Shown here in pieces: positions 15,964 to 24,285 of a DNA stretch of 64,000 bases (its first letter is position 1; the number at the start of each line of letters is the position of its first letter). The position numbers were made by a program, and so were the translations under genes. The DNA comes from Bacillota bacterium (lineage in GTDB: Bacteria > Bacillota > Clostridia > Christensenellales > SZUA-584), in the NCBI GenBank assembly GCA_023410475.1, contig JAEYPS010000014.1, positions 1-64,000 on the forward strand, given 5' to 3'. The notes under the pieces were generated by a model, which searched no databases, was not told the DNA's origin, and saw nothing but the letters and a program-made list of their open reading frames with translations.

Positions 15964-16650
15964 TTACCTCAACACCCTCGCATATTCGTTGCACAAAGGG
16001 TATTTTATTCGCTCGTCCTCAGTTATGTCCGCAAAGCGCGGCAGGTCTTGCTCGAAATAGTTGTCTGTGTTGTCGTCGTTTATGGACGACACCTCTCCGA
16101 CAATTAGGTCGCCTCCGCCTTCAAAAGCCCAGAACTTGTGGTTCATATAAGGAGTCAGCGTGATGCTGTTTCCGGGATAGATAAGCAGCGTCTCGTCGGG
16201 CTTTACAACACTGAGTATACCATCCATCCGCACCACGACGTCGTTTTTGTAGTCGACGGTGCCGTCTTTGTTTGTGTTGTACAGCTTTATCGCGAGCACG
16301 CCGCCTCCGCGGTTTATAATATCCTCGGTCTTGCTCACGTGATAGTGCGTTGGGAGGTACTGTCCGTCTAGCAGAAGTATCAGCTTTTCGGCGTAAGGCG
16401 TACCCACAGAGCGGTCATTCAAATCTCCGTTCCTTATGGTATACAGCACTGCGCCGAGCTTTTCAAAATTGCCCTGGCCGTAGTCGGTGATATCCCATCC
16501 CAGCATTACCTTCTGTATAATGTCGGTTTTCGCCTTGTTTTCCTTCCAGGTTTCCATGTCCCAGTACGCGAACTGAGGAAGTTTGAAGTTGTTCTTTTCG
16601 AGCAGCTTTATCGCCCACTCGACAGCAGCGTTTATCTCGGATCTTTTCAT
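15964..16650 (-). CDS. D-lyxose ketol-isomerase-like protein (DUF1498)
   Basis: This cupin-fold, metal-dependent sugar isomerase (228 aa) would interconvert D-lyxose and D-xylulose or related aldose/ketose pairs. The metal-binding residues of the family are visible: H102 and H104 in LPTHYHVSKTED, E109, and H171 in YMNHKFWAF. The N-terminal segment MKRSEINAAVEWAIKLLEKNNFKLP is typical of the family. The ATG at 16650 follows AGAGG. It sits in the leftward run of sugar enzymes controlled from near 21000, so its true substrate may be an intermediate of that pathway rather than free lyxose. Confidence 0.85.
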   Translation of the reverse strand: MKRSEINAAVEWAIKLLEKNNFKLPQFAYWDMETWKENKAKTDIIQKVMLGWDITDYGQGNFEKLGAVLYTIRNGDLNDRSVGTPYAEKLILLLDGQYLPTHYHVSKTEDIINRGGGVLAIKLYNTNKDGTVDYKNDVVVRMDGILSVVKPDETLLIYPGNSITLTPYMNHKFWAFEGGGDLIVGEVSSINDDNTDNYFEQDLPRFADITEDERIKYPLCNEYARVLR

Positions 16651-16683
16651 AGCGTCAACCTCTTGTCAAATATATTTTCTCTA

Positions 16684-17598
16684 TTATAACAGAAATTGAT
16701 TGATATAGCACTTCGATTGCAAGATAGCGCGCAGCCTGTCATCCAGAGTCTCCTCAAACGCTTTGTCCTCGACCTCTATTACTGCGTGCCCCTTATACCG
16801 GATGTCGGTAAGCGCCGATACAAAGCTCGCCCAGTCTATGTCACCGAGCCCCGGGATCTTTGGGGTGTGGAACTCGAGCGGCGTCGCCATTATGCCAACC
16901 CTGTCTATCTGATATGTAAGTATCTTAGCGTCTTTTATGTGTATATGGAACATCTTGTCCGCGTAGTCGTATATCGGGGCGATGTAATCCATCTGCTGCC
17001 ACAGCAGGTGCGACGGGTCATAATTGAGCCCGAAGCTGTCGCTCGGAATGGCGTCGAACATATCGTCCCATATCTTCGGCGTCGTCGCAAGGTTTTTGCC
17101 GCCCGGCCATTCGTCCATAGTAAAGAACATCGGGCAGTTCTCGATAGCTATTTTAACCCCGTTGTCTTCCGCGAACCTGATGATATCCGGCCAGACCTTT
17201 TTGAACTCCTTCATGTTATCAGAAACTGAGGCGTGCTGGTCGCGCCCTATGAACGTCGTTACGGTGTCAACTCCCACCGTAGGGGCTGATGCTATTATCT
17301 TTTTTATATGCTCGATATACCTTGCGCGGTTTTCAAGGTTGGGGTCGAGAGGGTTCGGATAATACCCCAGCGCCGAGATCTCAACGTTTTTGTCTTTCAG
17401 GTACTGCTTGATGTATCCTGCCTTTTCCTTTGTCAGCGTATCAACGTCTATATGCGTTACTCCCGCGTATCTTCTTTCCGCCTTGCCCACGGGCCAGCAC
17501 ATGATTTCCGCGCATTTGAATCCGTTTTCAGACGCAAAATCGATGACGTATTCAAAGCTCTGGTCCGCCAGTATCGCACTTACAAATCCAAGATTCAT
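16684..17598 (-). CDS. Sugar phosphate isomerase/epimerase (AP-endonuclease-2 fold)
   Basis: A TIM-barrel protein (304 aa) of the xylose-isomerase-like IolE/epimerase superfamily. Likely metal ligands are E153 (AIENCPM), D194 (LNYDPSHLLW), H220 (MFHIHIKDAK) and E275 (AVIEVED). Members catalyse keto-sugar isomerisation, inosose dehydration or elimination from 3-keto-glycosides, so the reaction cannot be fixed from sequence. It lies between the lyxose-isomerase-like gene and the flavoenzyme gene in one leftward run. A possible promoter TATAAT for the downstream gene overlaps its 3' end. It is one of three paralogues in the island; sequence identity among them is visibly low, so they probably do different steps. 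Confidence 0.85.
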   Translation of the reverse strand: MNLGFVSAILADQSFEYVIDFASENGFKCAEIMCWPVGKAERRYAGVTHIDVDTLTKEKAGYIKQYLKDKNVEISALGYYPNPLDPNLENRARYIEHIKKIIASAPTVGVDTVTTFIGRDQHASVSDNMKEFKKVWPDIIRFAEDNGVKIAIENCPMFFTMDEWPGGKNLATTPKIWDDMFDAIPSDSFGLNYDPSHLLWQQMDYIAPIYDYADKMFHIHIKDAKILTYQIDRVGIMATPLEFHTPKIPGLGDIDWASFVSALTDIRYKGHAVIEVEDKAFEETLDDRLRAILQSKCYINQFLL

Positions 17599-17669
17599 TT
17601 CCTTAACTCCTTTATATTTAACTTAATCACGCAGCTTTTCAGCTTATATTTAAGCTTTTTATATCATTA

Positions 17670-19781
17670 TCAGCGTGTCAGCTGACCCAGCACATCTATG
17701 GGGATATTGTTCATTACCGCATAGTTAGGGTTAACAAGCATGTTCTCTTCGAGATCAAGGCCGAAGCTTGCGCCTTCCAATACCGCGGCGTGCAGGTTGC
17801 GCGGCGACACCGAATCTCCCGCGTTGAAGACGTTTATGCCTTGTGCCTTCAGTTCGTCGAACACCTTTGTGTTAGCCCGCGTGTGGCATGTGACCACAGT
17901 ATCTATCGCAAGCGTGCTGCGCTTAAAGTTTTTGTCCTGTATAACGACTTCGCCGTCCTTTATCTGGTACACCGTCGAGTTCTCGTATACAGTTACCGGG
18001 TATTTATACGGCTTCGGGTCAAGGGCTTCCGCCTCGTCCTGTTTAAAGCGCTTGCGCATGACGTACATGTGCACAACTTCGACGCTGGAGCCGAACTCCT
18101 TGCGCTCTGTGACTACGCTCACCTGCTTGCCGATAGACGCGAGAAACGCTACAGTGTCCACGGCGGCGTAATGGTCGCCCCATACGAGCACGCGCTCACC
18201 CACCTTTATCGGTTTGCGGCTGCCGGGATTGAATTCACACGACACCTTAGGGCACGCTATGACGCTCTCGAAGGTAACGGCTTTTTCCGCCCCTATGCAG
18301 TCGGGCACGTAAGACGAAGCTCCCGTAGCGTTCAGAACCGCGTCATAGTCTTTAAGGTCGTCAACCGACGGCTCGGTATAAAGCCTTACTTCTATATTAA
18401 GCTCTTTTATCTGATTCCTTATCCAGTCGGCGTACCATTTCATCTTGTCCTTGCCTGGAACCATGCAGCAGCCTAGTATCGCGCCACCGAGCTCGCCCGT
18501 CTTTTCGAATATGACGGCCTTATGGCCGCGCACGGCAGCTATCCTCGCGGCTTCCATACCCGCGGGCCCGCCGCCTGCTATAGCTATATTGAGCGGCTTC
18601 TTAGTCGCTTTAAGCTCTGAAAATTTAGTCTCTCCGCACGCCGGGTTTATCGCGCACTTTATCTCCTTCTTTGCCATCATCGACTCCTGCCAGCAGCCGG
18701 TTAGGCACGATATGCAGCGGCGTATCTGCTTTTCCTTCCCCATTCTCGCCTTTACCGGCCAGTACGGGTCGGCGAGCATCTGGCGCGAGAGGCCTACCAT
18801 GTCCGTCCTGCCCTCTGCTACGATCTTCTCGCAGTACTCGGGGTTGCGCAGAGTGTGGCTTATGATGACAGGGATGTTCACGAGAGGCTTTATTCCCTCG
18901 GAAGCGAACATCGTCCAGCCCTCCTGGTACATCATAGGATCAAACCCTGCGGCCGGGCTTTCCTGAAGCGCTTGCGAAAGGTCGAGCGCGGCGACTCCGG
19001 CTTTCTCAAACTCTATGGCTACCTGCTTGCTTTCATCCAAGTGGCGGCCGCCTTCCACGAATTCGTCCACCGAGTAGCGCACCATAACCGGAAAGTCGTT
19101 GCCGCATTTCTTCTTAATTGATGCAATAATAGCGAGCGGGAAGCGCATGCGATTCTCGAAACTGCCTCCGAATCTGTCTATACGGCGGTTTAAGAGCGGG
19201 CTCATAAACTGCGAAATAAGATAGCCGTGAGCGGCGTGCAGCTCTACCGCGTCAAACCCGGCTTCCCTTACGCGCCACGCTGCTTCCGAGAACAGGTCCA
19301 CCATCTCGAGCACTTCGTCCGTCGATATGGCCCGCGCCTGCTTGCCCTTCTCCTCGGCGTTCTCGTATACTATCTCGTGTCCGGCAGACCACGGCAGCTT
19401 GATGACCATGTCGTTCGTAGACATAATGCTGTAGCGCGGTATGGCGCACTGCCTGCCAGGATGCTGAAGCTGAACGGCGCACTTAGCTCCATAGCGGTGC
19501 ATTGAATCGGCAAGCCTTGCGAGCCCCGGTATATAATTGTCGCCGTCCGCGACAAGGCATGTAACCGTCGGCCTTCCCGTCTTTGAATCGGGCGTCGTCG
19601 CGCCGACTATTATAAGCCCAGTGCCTCCCTTGGCAAGCTCGCTGTGATGGTGTATGTCTCTTTCGCTGACCTCTCCGTCAGAGCATGAAGAGCTAATGTC
19701 TGTCGGAACATGAACGACTCTGTTGGGTATCTCTATGTTTCCAATGCGTATAGGTGAAAACAGATGCGGGTATTTACTCAT
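17670..19781 (-). CDS. NADH:flavin oxidoreductase / 2,4-dienoyl-CoA-reductase-like Fe-S flavoenzyme
   Basis: A three-part redox enzyme (703 aa) of the old-yellow-enzyme/dienoyl-CoA reductase/BaiCD type. Residues 1-350 form the FMN TIM barrel, with GTGLIIVGAT and the active-site block ELHAAHGYLISQFMSP (180-195). C356, C359, C363 and C376 form the 4Fe-4S site. From residue 396 a FAD/NAD(P) domain begins with IAIAGGGPAGMEAA. Electrons would run from NAD(P)H through FAD and Fe-S to FMN and reduce an activated C=C, or the enzyme could oxidise in reverse. The ATG at 19781 has GAGGAGG before it. Placement among sugar isomerases suggests an unsaturated or enone sugar intermediate. Confidence 0.88.
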   Translation of the reverse strand: MSKYPHLFSPIRIGNIEIPNRVVHVPTDISSSCSDGEVSERDIHHHSELAKGGTGLIIVGATTPDSKTGRPTVTCLVADGDNYIPGLARLADSMHRYGAKCAVQLQHPGRQCAIPRYSIMSTNDMVIKLPWSAGHEIVYENAEEKGKQARAISTDEVLEMVDLFSEAAWRVREAGFDAVELHAAHGYLISQFMSPLLNRRIDRFGGSFENRMRFPLAIIASIKKKCGNDFPVMVRYSVDEFVEGGRHLDESKQVAIEFEKAGVAALDLSQALQESPAAGFDPMMYQEGWTMFASEGIKPLVNIPVIISHTLRNPEYCEKIVAEGRTDMVGLSRQMLADPYWPVKARMGKEKQIRRCISCLTGCWQESMMAKKEIKCAINPACGETKFSELKATKKPLNIAIAGGGPAGMEAARIAAVRGHKAVIFEKTGELGGAILGCCMVPGKDKMKWYADWIRNQIKELNIEVRLYTEPSVDDLKDYDAVLNATGASSYVPDCIGAEKAVTFESVIACPKVSCEFNPGSRKPIKVGERVLVWGDHYAAVDTVAFLASIGKQVSVVTERKEFGSSVEVVHMYVMRKRFKQDEAEALDPKPYKYPVTVYENSTVYQIKDGEVVIQDKNFKRSTLAIDTVVTCHTRANTKVFDELKAQGINVFNAGDSVSPRNLHAAVLEGASFGLDLEENMLVNPNYAVMNNIPIDVLGQLTR

Positions 19782-19843
19782 ATTATCCTCCTCTATTGCT
19801 GCTTATATATTACAATATTTATCACCACTCAACTCTGGCGATT

Positions 19844-20695
19844 TCAGATGTTCAGCTCGTTAAGCTTGGCGGTAAGAAATCTAACTGCCATGCGTATGTC
19901 CTCGGCGCCGTTTTTGACTTCTCTTTCGATGGTAAGGAATCCGTCGTAGCCTACGTCCTTAAGAGCCTTCAGGTATGCGTCCCAGCGAACATTACCTTCG
20001 CCCAGCGGCATCTCTCTGCTCAGTTCCTTCGCTCTCATCTCCTCGAGCCCGAGCTCGGCGAACATGTGATAGAACTCTTCGGCGGGAATGTCATGCCGGC
20101 AGATGCCGTCCTTGGCGTGCGTATGGACTATTGATTTGCCTGCGGTATATACGCCTTTAACCTCGTCGTCCCTTGTCGCCATTACTATATTCGCCGGGTC
20201 GTAATTTATCGCCATGCCGGGGCCGCAGTCGTCAACGAATGCTTTAAGAGTCGTTATAAGCTCAGGGCCGGTTTCCACGGCTATGCAGCTTCCAAGCTTC
20301 GCCGCGAAATCACCCAGTTCCATACAGGCTTGCTTCATGACCGCATAGCGCGGGTGTAACTTGTCTTCCGGGACTACGCCTATATGCGTCGTGACTACAT
20401 GGCAGTCAAATTCAAGCCCAAGTTCTATTGTGCGCTTTAAATACTCTATCTTCTTAGCGTTGTCCTCGGCCTTTTCGAGACCGAACCCTCCAAGCTCTCC
20501 GCAAAGCGCGACGACCTGCTGGCTGCAATCCCTCGCCGTGTCCCTTACCTGTTTTACCTTTTCCGGTGTAACGCTCATCGAGTCGAGCTCGCCCCACGCG
20601 TATACCTGCACGCCCTGAGCCCCGCAGCGCTCCGACTCGCGTATGCCTTCAATGAGCCCCACTCCAAACCAGTCGGCCAATGTTCCAATCTTCAT
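19844..20695 (-). CDS. Sugar phosphate isomerase/epimerase
   Basis: This is the first gene of the leftward sugar run, a TIM-barrel isomerase/epimerase (283 aa). Probable metal ligands are E141 (IAVETGPEL), D166 (INYDPANI), H193 (IVHTHAKDG) and E258 (LTIEREV). The motif HTHAKDG near the C-terminal third is common in the sugar-epimerase branch. The ATG at 20695 follows GGAGGGTAGG. Transcription probably starts near 20979 from a TTGCAT-17-TATAAT promoter, leaving a leader of about 280 bases that contains a tiny membrane-peptide frame. The regulatory palindrome at 21022 lies just upstream of that promoter. Confidence 0.87.
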   Translation of the reverse strand: MKIGTLADWFGVGLIEGIRESERCGAQGVQVYAWGELDSMSVTPEKVKQVRDTARDCSQQVVALCGELGGFGLEKAEDNAKKIEYLKRTIELGLEFDCHVVTTHIGVVPEDKLHPRYAVMKQACMELGDFAAKLGSCIAVETGPELITTLKAFVDDCGPGMAINYDPANIVMATRDDEVKGVYTAGKSIVHTHAKDGICRHDIPAEEFYHMFAELGLEEMRAKELSREMPLGEGNVRWDAYLKALKDVGYDGFLTIEREVKNGAEDIRMAVRFLTAKLNELNI

Positions 20696-20796
20696 CTTCC
20701 TACCCTCCTTCTATATTGAAAAACTACGATATTTCTTTTGATTATGATGCCATAACTCTCATAGATAAAACTCTGTATGATACTCTTGTCTTAATC

Positions 20797-20868
20797 CTAA
20801 GCAACAAAAACAAGGCCGGTTATATAAAACAAAATGGTTGTACCTATTAAAGCTGTTACTCCTGCCAT
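20797..20868 (-). CDS. Possible 23-aa membrane peptide in the leader
   Basis: An ATG frame in the leader of the epimerase gene encodes MAGVTALIGTTILFYITGLV plus three residues. It is a single hydrophobic span with no charged residue and a clean stop. AAAGGA sits about 9 bases upstream. It could be a small membrane protein associated with the operon or a leader peptide; short hydrophobic frames also arise by chance. I do not recognise a family. Confidence 0.3.
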   Translation of the reverse strand: MAGVTALIGTTILFYITGLVFVA

Positions 20869-20985
20869 GGCGCTTTATCCTTTGTATCTGTCTACTCTCT
20901 GATCCTCTGTCTCAGGTTTATCGTGATAATATACTGAATTGACTTGTATTATGAAAAAGAAAAGGCCTCTGCTCTTCCTTAAACA

Positions 20986-21014
20986 ATTATATAATACCCT
21001 TAATGCCTATGCAA
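20986..21014 (-). promoter_or_regulatory. Promoter of the leftward epimerase-flavoenzyme operon
   Basis: Leftward TTGCAT (21009-21014), 17-base spacer and TATAAT (20986-20991). The palindrome at 21022-21034 lies directly upstream of the -35. Confidence 0.65.
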
Positions 21015-21021
21015 CGATTTT

Positions 21022-21034
21022 TTGGTTATACCAA
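21022..21034. promoter_or_regulatory. GntR-type operator TTGGTTATACCAA
   Basis: A perfect 5-bp inverted repeat with a 3-base centre (TTGGT-TAT-ACCAA) between two divergent promoters. It has the shape of FadR-subfamily GntR sites such as those of PdhR and LldR (TTGGTnnnACCAA). The same core recurs at 26886, 34942, 45713 and 45729. Confidence 0.7.
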
Positions 21035-21048
21035 TTCGCTTTTTTATC

Positions 21049-21077
21049 TTGGATATGATAATCGCGTATGGTATAAT
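21049..21077 (+). promoter_or_regulatory. Promoter of the LmbE deacetylase gene
   Basis: -35 TTGGAT (21049-21054), 17-base spacer and -10 TATAAT (21072-21077), about 36 bases before the ATG at 21113. It is divergent from the epimerase promoter and shares the operator at 21022. Confidence 0.7.
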
Positions 21078-21112
21078 TAACTTATCAATACATTTTGTAA
21101 GGAGTTAAGGCC

Positions 21113-21922
21113 ATGTCAAAGATTCTGAAAGTGTTAGTAATCGGCGCGCATCCCGATGACTGCGAATCCTCAGGAGGCATCGCCCTGAGGTTTGTCCGCG
21201 CAGGTCACAGCGTAAAATTCCTCTGCGCCACAAACGGTTTCTCGGGACACCAGGAGCGCATGGGCGGCGCTCTTTCACAGACGCGCTGGCAGGAAGCTCT
21301 AAGAGTTTCAAAGCTTACGGGCATAGAGGTCGAGTTCCTCGACCACAACGACGCTTATCTCACAGCGGGGCTGCCCGAGCGGATAAACATGCTCAGGGCA
21401 ATACGCACGTACGCGCCTGATATAATAATCACGCACCGCCCGAACGACTATCATCCCGATCACCGCAATACTTCGATACTTGTTCAGGACTGCTCTTATC
21501 TCATACAGGTTCCCAACATATGCCCGATGACTCCCGTGCTGCGCTATCAGCCCGCGATCTTCTACATGCAGGACTGGTTCAAAAAGCCTTACCCCTTCCA
21601 GCCTGATCTTGTGTTTGACATAACGGATGTCTATGAGGACAAGATGCGCATGTGGCACCAGTATACGTCGCAGATGTACGACTGGCTACCGTGGGTCGAC
21701 GGAATTACGGATGTGCCGGAGGATGACGAAGAACGGTTCCAGTGGCTCTTGAAGAGCAGGTTTGCCGCCCGCAGCAAAGACTTTGCGGATGAAAACCGCG
21801 AGCTTCTTACAGAAAAATACGGCGAGAGCGGCAAAGCGGCAAAGTATGCGGAAGGCCTTGAGATCTGCGAATACGGCGGGCATTTCAGCGAGCAGCAGCT
21901 TAAGGAATATTTCTCTTTCTGA
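21113..21922 (+). CDS. LmbE/PIG-L family deacetylase
   Basis: A zinc-dependent N-deacetylase (269 aa) of the LmbE family, acting on N-acetylated sugars such as GlcNAc-conjugates. The zinc site is visible: H13 and D16 in GAHPDDCES, and H117 in NDYHPDHRNT. The catalytic base is the neighbouring D15. The rest, including PAIFYMQDWFKKPYPF and the helical C-terminus, resembles clostridial LmbE proteins found in sugar-use clusters. The ATG follows AAGGAG. It is transcribed from its own promoter, divergent from the epimerase operon and sharing its operator, which suggests that an N-acyl group is removed from the substrate or an intermediate. Confidence 0.87.
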   Translation: MSKILKVLVIGAHPDDCESSGGIALRFVRAGHSVKFLCATNGFSGHQERMGGALSQTRWQEALRVSKLTGIEVEFLDHNDAYLTAGLPERINMLRAIRTYAPDIIITHRPNDYHPDHRNTSILVQDCSYLIQVPNICPMTPVLRYQPAIFYMQDWFKKPYPFQPDLVFDITDVYEDKMRMWHQYTSQMYDWLPWVDGITDVPEDDEERFQWLLKSRFAARSKDFADENRELLTEKYGESGKAAKYAEGLEICEYGGHFSEQQLKEYFSF

Positions 21923-21934
21923 AAAAGGACAACC

Positions 21935-21970
21935 GGCGCCGCTGTCAGACATCTGCCGCGGCGCTTTTTT
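21935..21970 (+). terminator. Terminator of the LmbE gene
   Basis: GCGCCGC and GCGGCGC form a GC-rich stem followed by TTTTTT. The hairpin overlaps the 3' end of the convergent MFS gene. Confidence 0.75.
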
Positions 21971-23150
21971 CGTTTACCTGATCAGACTTGTCCATCCGCA
22001 GCGCCGCGAAAGCGAACAGCCCTCCTATAATACTTGTTATCAAAGGCAGCAGCATGCTTATCGTTATACTGCTTAGCGTTGCCAATGCTCCCGCGATGAG
22101 CGGCATCAATATGCGCGCCGCATACATCATAAACATGTTTACAGATGTGGGCAGCGACGTGCGCCCCGGGTATTTCACCGTTACTTCATTCATTATCATC
22201 GGCATGCACTGTCCGCTCAAGAGCCCTATCGCGCCGTATGCCGCGACAAGCGCCGCAGGGCTGCCCGCCAGTATTCCCGTTACCTGCAATATTCCTATGG
22301 TGGATACTCCTATCGCGAACAGCTTTAGCGGCCTAACCTTCAGCATAGGGGCAAAAAAGCGGCTTATCGTGCTCATCAGCCAGCTGACTGAAAGCGCGAG
22401 AGCGCCGGCAGCCCCGTTGTCTGCGTATGTGACCGTAGTGTACCTTACAACCCAAAACGCACTTACGACTTGGCATGCGGAATACATAACTGCGCCGCCC
22501 ATCAGCATAAGGTTGTATTTATCCTTCAGATAGTCTTTTATCTCGGTGAGCTTCAACCGGGGCTCGTCAATGCTGGACGCGCTGAGGTGACCGCTGTCCC
22601 GCCTAGTCTGCACGATAAAAAACAGTATGGTAATACCTACAAACCCCGCAACCATAAAGTTTATATTGCGCCACCCGGTGAAGGACAAAAGCGCGTGCAC
22701 CACCACAGGAGATATGAATGCCCCCACTCCGAATACACCATGCAGAGCGCCCATATACTTCGCGCTCTTCTCTTTGTTTATATCGACTATTGTGAAGTTG
22801 CAGTACGAGTCAAGCCAGCCCATTCCGGCTCCCAGAAGAGCATATGCCAGCAGCAGCACCCAAAACACCGGAGCCGCGCCGAGGCATAACAGCAGCACGC
22901 CCTGAACGGACGCGCTCAGCAGCAGCATTGTCCATTTTTTGATGCGGCCCTGCAGCAGAGGCACGGTTATAAGCGCTAAAAGTCCGCCTACGTTTATAAA
23001 ACTGCTCATCATTCCGAGCTCCATGTCTGTCAGGCCAAAATCTAATTTTATGCCGTTGGTAAAGAGGCTGGGAGTACTCATAACGAATGAATACCCGAAT
23101 ATCAGCACCAGAATAGAGAGCGTAAATCTTCTTGCTTGTTTTTGTTCCAT
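21945..23150 (-). CDS. MFS transporter
   Basis: A twelve-helix major facilitator protein (401 aa). It begins with a helix FTLSILVLIFGYSFVMSTPSL, followed by the cytoplasmic loop between helices 2 and 3 (LLQGRIKKW), and a long central loop near residues 185-210 (RRDSGHLSAS). The general form resembles FucP/sugar or oligosaccharide symporters, but no motif fixes the substrate. A strong terminator precedes it (23189-23223), so it is probably transcribed apart from the ABC permeases upstream. The ribosome binding site AAGGGTAA is weak. Convergent overlap of its end with the LmbE terminator is notable. Confidence 0.8.
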   Translation of the reverse strand: MEQKQARRFTLSILVLIFGYSFVMSTPSLFTNGIKLDFGLTDMELGMMSSFINVGGLLALITVPLLQGRIKKWTMLLLSASVQGVLLLCLGAAPVFWVLLLAYALLGAGMGWLDSYCNFTIVDINKEKSAKYMGALHGVFGVGAFISPVVVHALLSFTGWRNINFMVAGFVGITILFFIVQTRRDSGHLSASSIDEPRLKLTEIKDYLKDKYNLMLMGGAVMYSACQVVSAFWVVRYTTVTYADNGAAGALALSVSWLMSTISRFFAPMLKVRPLKLFAIGVSTIGILQVTGILAGSPAALVAAYGAIGLLSGQCMPMIMNEVTVKYPGRTSLPTSVNMFMMYAARILMPLIAGALATLSSITISMLLPLITSIIGGLFAFAALRMDKSDQVNEKSAAADV

Positions 23151-23188
23151 TATTTTACCCTTAATTTCATATTAATCAGCGTTTTTGC

Positions 23189-23223
23189 AAAAAAACGACC
23201 CGGCCCGTGTCCGGGGCGGGTCG
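23189..23223 (-). terminator. Terminator of the sugar ABC importer operon
   Basis: Reading leftward, CGACCCGCCCC-ggac-acGGGCCGGGTCG is followed by a run of seven T residues. Confidence 0.85.
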
Positions 23224-23268
23224 CTATTGCTTCAGCCGGGCCAATACTTTAATGCAAATATCAGCAGT

Positions 23269-24285
23269 CTATTGACGCACCGCTTTTTGTCTGTTGTAGA
23301 TTATGAGGAGCAATATCATAACGATACCTCTCGTGACATTTTGCGTATCCTGACTCATGTTCATAAGCGTCAGCGCGTTGTCGAGCACTACCATAAGCAT
23401 CGAGCCCGCGATGCTTCCGGCATACGTCCCCACGCCGCCCGAGAAAGCCGTGCCGCCGACGATAACCGCGATGAGCGAGTTAAACGCGTACTTGTCGAAT
23501 ATCTGACACCTCGCGGTCTGCATATACGCTGCTCCCAGCATTCCGGCAAACGCGCACAGAAGGCCCGACAGCACGTATGAAACAACCTTTATCTTGTTTA
23601 CGTTAACGCCGTTCAGCTTGGCCGCATTCGGGTTTGAGCCAACCAGAAACAACTGCCTGCCGAACGTGGACCTGTTGAGCAGGAAAAACACAAGCGGCCA
23701 CACAATCATCGCGTATATTACGATCATTGGGACCCATCCTATAATGGGAGTCTCGATGCCGAATATCTTGGTATGTATCGTGTCCGAGAATGTTTTTGAA
23801 GCATATCCGCTCGGAGTCCCCTGCGTAAGCACGTATTGCATTCTCGTGACGATATTGCTTACCGCCATGGTAAGTATCATGGGCGGAAGGTTTATCTTCG
23901 TAGTTACTATACCGTTTATGAGCCCGATAATAAGACCGATGCCCATCGCAAGACCGAAGACTATAAGGAACTTGCCTTCCTGTCCGTTCATTATGTATGT
24001 TGTGAGTATTGCCGTGCTCGACATTACAGCGCCCACGGTAAAATCGAGTCCGCCTCCCACCAGGACTATCGTCTGTCCTGCCGATGCGATGCTCAATAGT
24101 ATCGTAAGTATCAAAACAGAGCTTAATGTATTTGTAACGTTCATTCCGGGCGTTAACAGCCAGGTTATCAAAAGAACCAGAAAAGCTATTATGAACGTGA
24201 CTCTCGCGGAGCTGCTTTTAATAAAAACCCCTATATGCTGACCGAACGTCATCTTTCTGCTGGCTTCATTTAACACACTTCTCAC
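23269..24285 (-). CDS. Ribose-type ABC importer, permease 2
   Basis: An RbsC-type (BPD_transp_2) membrane subunit of 338 aa. It shows the family block TIVLVGGGLDFTVGAVMSS near residue 75, an NLPPMILTMAVSNI region near 135 and the coupling loop GRQLFLVGSNPNAAKLNGVN near 215. About nine hydrophobic helices are visible. Its start overlaps the end of permease 1 by 20 bases. It forms the channel with permease 1, powered by the twin ATPase. The substrate-binding protein is at 32597-33724, across the GRE operon, under the same putative operator. Confidence 0.92.
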   Translation of the reverse strand: MRSVLNEASRKMTFGQHIGVFIKSSSARVTFIIAFLVLLITWLLTPGMNVTNTLSSVLILTILLSIASAGQTIVLVGGGLDFTVGAVMSSTAILTTYIMNGQEGKFLIVFGLAMGIGLIIGLINGIVTTKINLPPMILTMAVSNIVTRMQYVLTQGTPSGYASKTFSDTIHTKIFGIETPIIGWVPMIVIYAMIVWPLVFFLLNRSTFGRQLFLVGSNPNAAKLNGVNVNKIKVVSYVLSGLLCAFAGMLGAAYMQTARCQIFDKYAFNSLIAVIVGGTAFSGGVGTYAGSIAGSMLMVVLDNALTLMNMSQDTQNVTRGIVMILLLIIYNRQKAVRQ

